In this document: positions 7,611 to 10,778 of the stretch, in pieces
Layout: every line of letters begins with the position of its first letter
How positions within the stretch are numbered: position 1 is the stretch's first letter
Source of the DNA: an uncultured Propioniciclava sp.
GTDB taxonomy: Bacteria > Actinomycetota > Actinomycetes > Propionibacteriales > Propionibacteriaceae
Assembly: GCA_937872005.1 (NCBI GenBank)
Contig: CALMPQ010000256.1
Location: 1-10,778 of the forward strand
Length of the DNA stretch: 10,778 bases
Direction of reading: 5' to 3'
Position numbers and translations under genes: made by a program
Notes under the pieces: generated by a model
Databases searched by the model: none
What the model was told of the DNA's origin: nothing
Seen by the model: only the letters and a program-made list of their open reading frames with translations

Positions 7611-7987
7611 TCGTGCTGGACGCCTCCGTGGCGGTGCGGCTCATCTCGGGTGACTCGGCGAGCCGCGACGCCGTGCGCGGGCAGGCGCTACTCGCCCCGC
7701 ACTTGATCGACGCCGAGGTGCTGCACGCTCTTCGCGGGCTCCAGTTGGGTGGTCGCATCTCGCCCGACCAGGCGAGGACCCTTCTGGGTCATTGGCAGGG
7801 CGTGTCCCTCCACCGACTTCCCATGCGTCCCCTGCTGGCCGAGGCGTTCGGGTGGCGGCACAACGTCAGTGCCTACGATGCGCTCTACGTCGCGGCCGCC
7901 AAGGGGAACGGGTGCCCTCTCGTCACCGCCGATCGTCGCCTCGCGGCGGCCGCTACCGACCTGGTCGACGTCGCCCTGATGCTGTGA
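7607..7987 (+). CDS. vapC: PIN-domain ribonuclease toxin VapC
   Basis: 126 residues, single PIN domain. All four metal-binding acidic residues are visible: D5 (VLDASV), E37 (IDAEVLHALR), D91 (SAYDALYVAAA) and D109 (VTADRRL). The toxin should therefore be catalytically intact; VapC enzymes cut specific RNAs, often tRNA or 23S rRNA, and halt growth until neutralised by VapB. The target here cannot be read from sequence. The GTG start at 7607 overlaps the vapB stop, with GAGG at 7593-7596 upstream. The gene ends only 6 bp from the stop of the broken response regulator on the opposite strand, so the pair sits at the edge of a damaged region. Confidence 0.93.
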   Translation: MIVLDASVAVRLISGDSASRDAVRGQALLAPHLIDAEVLHALRGLQLGGRISPDQARTLLGHWQGVSLHRLPMRPLLAEAFGWRHNVSAYDALYVAAAKGNGCPLVTADRRLAAAATDLVDVALML

Positions 7988-7993
7988 TTCAGG

Positions 7994-8452
7994 TCAGCGG
8001 CGGGCGTCGTGCACCAGCAATGCGGCCTGGACGCGGTTGGTCACGCCGAGCTTCTCGAAGATGCGGGCGAGGTGGGTCTTGATCGTCGGCAGCGACAGGT
8101 AGAGCCGCGCGGCGATGTCGGCGTTGGTCAAGCCCTCGGCGACCAGGGCGGCGATCTCGGATTCGCGCTCGCTCAGCGTTCCCACCAACTCAGCGGCCCC
8201 CGATGCCGGAGCAGCCGCCGCAGCCACCAGGCGCTGCATCGCCTCGGGTGAGAACGACATCGTGCCGGCGGCGGCCTGGCGAATGGCGTCCACGAGTTGG
8301 GGTGGGGGTGTGTGCTTCAGCAGGAATCCCGATGCGCCCGCGCGCAGCGCGCCGAGCACGAACTCGTCGGTGTCGAACGCCGTCAGCACCACGACCGCGG
8401 GGGCGTCCGGCAACGCCCGCACCTGCGCGGTCGCTCCGACCCCATCGAGCAC
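7994..8452 (-). pseudogene. 5'-truncated NarL/LuxR-type response regulator
   Basis: The remaining frame encodes the second half of a receiver domain and a complete LuxR-type helix-turn-helix. From the break it reads VLDGVGATAQVRALPDAPAVV, matching the middle of receivers that normally read MPVLDG. The switch Thr (LTAF, residue 24) and conserved Lys (K46) follow. The HTH domain shows LSERESEIAALVAEGLTNADIAARL and TIKTHLARIFEKLGV (about 93-136). Roughly the first 50-60 residues are missing, including the acidic pocket and phospho-acceptor Asp. Upstream of 8452 the minus frame meets a TGA within three codons. A GTG at 8452 could in principle start a 152-residue protein, but there is no visible promoter or ribosome binding site. 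No partner histidine kinase is present. Homology ends exactly where a CPBP protease remnant begins on the other strand. Confidence 0.82.
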
Positions 8453-8601
8453 ACATCGTCAACAACGTCGTCGCCGTGGTCCTGACGGCGTTCGGGCTGA
8501 ACGACCTGGGGGCCGCCACGATCTCGGTGGCGAGCACCGTGGTCAGCATCGTGAGCGTGGGCCTCTTCGCCGCGGTGGTGCTGGTGCGCCAGCGATCGAG
8601 G
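8449..8601 (+). pseudogene. C-terminal remnant of a CPBP-family intramembrane protease
   Basis: In the plus frame the sequence reads HIVNNVVAVVLTAFGLNDLG and continues through a hydrophobic helix to VRQRSR at 8601, a pattern that fits the last conserved block of CPBP (Abi/CAAX-like) membrane proteases, whose final catalytic-site motif is HxxxN. The complete protease further right in the window has the matching FHTVNNVV at its corresponding place. Everything upstream, including the EExxxR and FxxxH motifs, is missing: before H (8452-8454) the frame is antisense to the response regulator. The frame stays open past 8601, but the later residues look random, so the original C-terminus may also be lost. 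There is no plausible start codon and it is unlikely to be expressed. Confidence 0.68.
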
Positions 8602-8653
8602 GCAAGCCTGCGGTGCGGCTTCGGCGGCCCATGGCCCCCAGCGGACGATCACC

Positions 8654-8718
8654 ACTCACGAAGGGCTTTGTCACTGCTGCGAGGTTCCTCACACGTCTCT
8701 GGCGTGACAAAGGTGAGT
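8654..8718. repeat. Interrupted inverted repeat, 15 bp per arm
   Basis: CTTTGTCAC (8666-8674) and GTGACAAAG (8704-8712) form a perfect 9-bp inverted repeat around 29 bp. It extends outward with ACTCAC (8654-8659) against GTGAGT (8713-8718); the left side is interrupted by six extra bases (GAAGGG, 8660-8665). The spacer contains a small GAGG-TT-CCTC palindrome (8681-8690). It lies in the 157-bp stretch between the CPBP remnant and the 3' end of the symporter gene, a stretch with no other recognisable gene. It could be a bidirectional terminator without a T-tract, or the scarred ends of a small element; neither is established. Confidence 0.5.
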
Positions 8719-8758
8719 GTCGAACGACCCGCGCCACCCACGCTGGCCAAGGGGGCGC

Positions 8759-9745
8759 TCAGGCCGGGACCGTGGCGTCCGGCTCGGGGTCACGGGCGTA
8801 GCGGGACGCCAGCCACGAGCACGCCATGAGTTGCGCCTGGTGGAAGACCATCAGCGGCAGCATGATCAGGCCGATCGGCTGGCCGGCGAACAGCACCACC
8901 GCCATGGGCAGCCCCGTCGCGAGCGACTTCTTGGTGCCGCACATCTGGATGGCGATGGCGTCAGCGCGGTTGAAGCCGAGGCGCTTCGCGCTGAACCAGG
9001 TCAGCCACAGCATGAACACCAACAGGACGAGGCACACCACCACGAGGGCGACGATGTCGGCCCAGCCGACCATCGTCCAGATGCCCTCGCGGATGCCCTG
9101 GGAGAACGCGGCGTACACGACGAGCACGATCGAGGCCTGGTCGAACAGCTTCAGCTTCTTGTGGCGGGCGACGAAGTCGGCGGTCCAGCGGCGGGAGAGC
9201 TGGCCGAGGATGAACGGCAGCAGGATCTGCACCACCAGGTCGACGATCGAGCCGAGGCCGACGTTGGCCTTGCCGGTGGTGTTCATCAGCGCGATGGCGA
9301 GCAGCGGCGTCACGAACACCCCGAGCAGGTTGGACGCCGACGCGCTCACGATCGCGCCGGCCACGTTGCCGCGGGCGATCGAGGTGAAGTTGATCGAACT
9401 CTGCACGGTCGAGGGGCACAGCGTGACGTAGACCATGCCCGGGATCAGGGCCGGCGCGAGCGCCCAGGCCGGGAGCAGGCCGAGCAGTAGCCCCACGAGC
9501 GGGAACACGACGAACGTGAAGGCCAGGATCGTCAGGTGCAGGCGCCAGTGCTTGAGGCCCTTGATGGCCTCCTCGGGGTGCAGGCGGGCGCCGTAGAGGA
9601 AGAACAGGCAGAAGATCGCGATCTTCGTCGCCCACGAGAGGACCTCGGCGCCGACACCGCTCGCCGGGAGGAACGAGGCCACCACGGCGGCGAGGATGAT
9701 CGCGATGAGGAAGCCGTCGAGTTTCACCTTGGACGTCCGAGCCAC
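8759..9745 (-). CDS. Bile acid:sodium symporter-family transporter, SLC10A7/YfeH-like
   Basis: 328 residues with about ten hydrophobic helices, matching the SBF-like branch that includes bacterial YfeH and animal SLC10A7. Family blocks visible: IFCLFFLYGARLHPEEAIKGL (44-64), HWRLHLTILAFTFVVFP (66-82), the unwound-helix motif PSTVQSSINFTSIARGNVAGA (111-131), SASASNLLGVFVTPLL (134-149), VVYAAFSQGIREGIW (209-223), CGTKKSLATGLPMA (269-282) and LPLMVFHQAQLM (296-307). These cover the two sodium/substrate-site crossing helices of the fold. The substrate of bacterial members is unknown and should not be taken as bile acid. The GTG start at 9745-9743 gives a normal-length protein and lies 6 nt from a TAGGGT box. 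Divergent from the CPBP protease gene; convergent with the remnant region. Confidence 0.93.
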   Translation of the reverse strand: MARTSKVKLDGFLIAIILAAVVASFLPASGVGAEVLSWATKIAIFCLFFLYGARLHPEEAIKGLKHWRLHLTILAFTFVVFPLVGLLLGLLPAWALAPALIPGMVYVTLCPSTVQSSINFTSIARGNVAGAIVSASASNLLGVFVTPLLAIALMNTTGKANVGLGSIVDLVVQILLPFILGQLSRRWTADFVARHKKLKLFDQASIVLVVYAAFSQGIREGIWTMVGWADIVALVVVCLVLLVFMLWLTWFSAKRLGFNRADAIAIQMCGTKKSLATGLPMAVVLFAGQPIGLIMLPLMVFHQAQLMACSWLASRYARDPEPDATVPA

Positions 9746-9751
9746 TCGGAC

Positions 9752-9757
9752 ACCCTA
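9752..9757 (-). promoter_or_regulatory. Candidate -10 element for the symporter gene (leaderless)
   Basis: On the minus strand TAGGGT is followed by 6 nt and the GTG start at 9745, which would start the transcript at the start codon. The same AGGG could alternatively act as a weak Shine-Dalgarno about 7 nt from the start, so this case is less clear than metG. No strong -35 hexamer is visible. Confidence 0.35.
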
Positions 9758-9790
9758 GTCGCTCCCCGGATGCCGACTTGTGTCGGTTTT

Positions 9791-9802
9791 ACGGTCGACC
9801 GT
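9791..9802. promoter_or_regulatory. Perfect 12-bp palindrome in the divergent intergenic region
   Basis: ACGGTCGACCGT is a perfect palindrome centred 51-52 bp from the symporter start and about 70 bp from the CPBP start. Its position between two divergent promoters fits an operator for a dimeric regulator. No regulator gene is adjacent, so the binding protein is unknown. Confidence 0.3.
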
Positions 9803-9815
9803 GGGCGGCTGCTCG

Positions 9816-9852
9816 GTGGCCTCCGGCCCGATCCGGGGCACCGGATGGCCAC
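9816..9852 (+). other. Strong hairpin immediately upstream of the CPBP ribosome binding site
   Basis: GTGGCCTCCGG (9816-9826) pairs with CCGGA (9841-9845) and GGCCAC (9847-9852) with one bulged T. The loop adds CCCG (9827-9830) against CGGG (9834-9837), about 15 bp in all. It ends 3 nt before the Shine-Dalgarno AAGGTGG (9856-9862). The right-arm CCAC could alternatively pair with GTGG inside the Shine-Dalgarno, so the left arm might act as an anti-sequestering strand. High GC makes chance hairpins common, hence the low confidence in function. Confidence 0.35.
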
Positions 9853-9867
9853 GCCAAGGTGGTGCCC

Positions 9868-10778
9868 ATGACGAACACGATCATCCCCACCGCCGCGTGG
9901 AGCACGCCCCCGGCCGTCGATCTCGCCCCCCTCGAGCCGGCCCCCGGCACCCCCTACCAACACCTGTTCCGCGAGCCCGACCGCCGCTGGTGGCGTCCGC
10001 TGGCCTCGCTCGGCCTGTTCGTCGCCATCTATGTGGGCATCTCGGTCGTCGTGGGCATCGTCCTCGGGGTGGCCCTGGTGGCGACCATCATGGCCTCGCC
10101 CGACCTGGATCCCGAGGCGCTCCTCACCCTGAACGGCCTTACGGGCTGGACCAGCGTCGGAGCGCTGCTGCTCATGAACCTGGCGCTCGCCGCGCTGATC
10201 CCGTCGGTGCTGATCGCCAACAAGGTCGCGCACCGCCTGCCGTCCGGCTACACCCACTCGGTCGTCGGACGATTCCGGTTCGGCTGGGCGGGACTCGTGA
10301 CCGCCGTTCTGGTGCCCATCTGGCTCGTCTACGTCGTGGTCTCGTGGTTCCTCGAGCCGATCCCGCTGTTCACCCACGTCGAGACCCCCGCCGTCACCCT
10401 CGCGCTCATCGCCGTCTGCCTGCTCACCACCCCCCTCCAGGCTGCCGGCGAGGAATACTTCTTCCGTGGCTGGCTGATGCAGAACATCGGCGTCGCGATC
10501 CCGCGTCCGGTCGTGGCCCTCGTGGTGCCGACGATCGTGTCCGCCGCCCTGTTCTCCGTGGCGCACGGCAGCCTCGACGCATGGATCATCGTGTCGCTGG
10601 CCGCGATGGCCGTCGCCGCGTGCTGGATGACGTGGCGCACCGGGGGCCTCGAGGCCGCCGTGGCGTTCCACACCGTCAACAACGTCGTGATCATCGTCGG
10701 CCAGGCCGCCTTCGGGGTGCCGCTCATGGCCCAGGCCGTGCAGGAAGTCTACCCGAACGCCAAGCTCGGCGTCGGCCC
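9868..10778 (+). CDS. CPBP-family intramembrane metalloprotease (3' end beyond the window)
   Basis: The frame is open from ATG 9868 to the window end, giving at least 303 residues. A proline-rich cytosolic N-terminus (about 1-45) is followed by several membrane helices. The catalytic motifs of the CPBP (CAAX protease and bacteriocin-processing, Abi) family are all present: GEEYFFRGWL with E195, E196 and R200; SVAHGSLD with H233; and FHTVNN with H268 and N272. An active glutamic protease of the Rce1 fold in the plasma membrane is therefore expected; bacterial substrates are mostly unknown and can include prenylated or bacteriocin-like peptides. The start is supported by the AAGGTGG ribosome binding site at 9856-9862, 5 nt upstream, preceded by a strong hairpin. 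Divergent from the symporter gene. A remnant of a second CPBP gene lies 1.3 kb upstream on the same strand. Confidence 0.9.
   Translation, partial: MTNTIIPTAAWSTPPAVDLAPLEPAPGTPYQHLFREPDRRWWRPLASLGLFVAIYVGISVVVGIVLGVALVATIMASPDLDPEALLTLNGLTGWTSVGALLLMNLALAALIPSVLIANKVAHRLPSGYTHSVVGRFRFGWAGLVTAVLVPIWLVYVVVSWFLEPIPLFTHVETPAVTLALIAVCLLTTPLQAAGEEYFFRGWLMQNIGVAIPRPVVALVVPTIVSAALFSVAHGSLDAWIIVSLAAMAVAACWMTWRTGGLEAAVAFHTVNNVVIIVGQAAFGVPLMAQAVQEVYPNAKLGVG

Noticed and set aside
7994..8452. Response regulator as a functional short gene with a GTG start
   Set aside because: It lacks the phospho-acceptor half of the receiver, starts in the middle of a conserved motif and has no ribosome binding site or promoter.
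8602..8829. Extension of the CPBP remnant frame to its next stop, and other short frames in the same gap
   Set aside because: Residues after 8601 show no family pattern and the frame runs into the antisense 3' end of the symporter gene.
1..10778. CRISPR arrays, tRNA or rRNA genes, complete insertion sequences
   Set aside because: No spaced direct repeats, no cloverleaf or rRNA-like segment and no transposase or integrase frame were recognised on either strand.

Overview
The window is a GC-rich chromosomal stretch with dense, often overlapping genes (ATGA, GTGA and TGATG junctions), frequent GTG starts and several start codons that look leaderless. Together with the protein types (an actinobacterial-style adenosine deaminase with NCDNRLMS, a methionyl-tRNA synthetase with KFSSS), this points to an actinobacterium. 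Propionibacteriales or a relative is plausible, but the sequence alone does not fix the genus.

Left part (1-3217, + strand): the 3' end of a nucleoside-uptake and salvage operon. It holds the C-terminal part of one BmpA-type ABC permease, a complete second permease, cytidine deaminase (cdd) and adenosine deaminase (add), all overlapping or within a few bases. Imported nucleosides would be deaminated at once to uridine/deoxyuridine and inosine/deoxyinosine. The ATPase and binding protein should lie upstream of the window.

Middle (3221-7271): a minus-strand pair, a PiT-family phosphate transporter followed by an 82-residue two-helix membrane protein of unknown function, converges on add with only 3 bases between stop codons. 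From the same 120-bp intergenic region metG is transcribed to the right, overlapping by one base an O-methyltransferase gene. A hairpin after the methyltransferase may end that transcript.

Plastic segment (7272-8758): a VapBC toxin-antitoxin pair with a likely autoregulatory palindrome sits 6 bp from the 3' end of a broken NarL/LuxR-type response regulator. The regulator has lost its N-terminal half, including the phospho-acceptor Asp, exactly where the C-terminal remnant of a CPBP-family membrane protease begins on the opposite strand (8450-8453). The simplest reading is one deletion that removed the 5' ends of two divergent genes and whatever lay between. An interrupted inverted repeat follows.

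Right part (8759-10778): a complete SLC10A7/YfeH-like bile acid:sodium symporter-family protein (minus strand), divergent from a CPBP-family intramembrane protease that runs off the window. The divergent region holds a perfect 12-bp palindrome and a strong hairpin just ahead of the protease ribosome binding site.

Most of the window is ordinary housekeeping and transport content. I did not find a convincing new multi-gene system. The points most worth checking are the double-truncation scar next to vapBC, the repeated TAnnnT-to-start spacing at four transcription-unit heads, and the possible structured leader of the CPBP gene.
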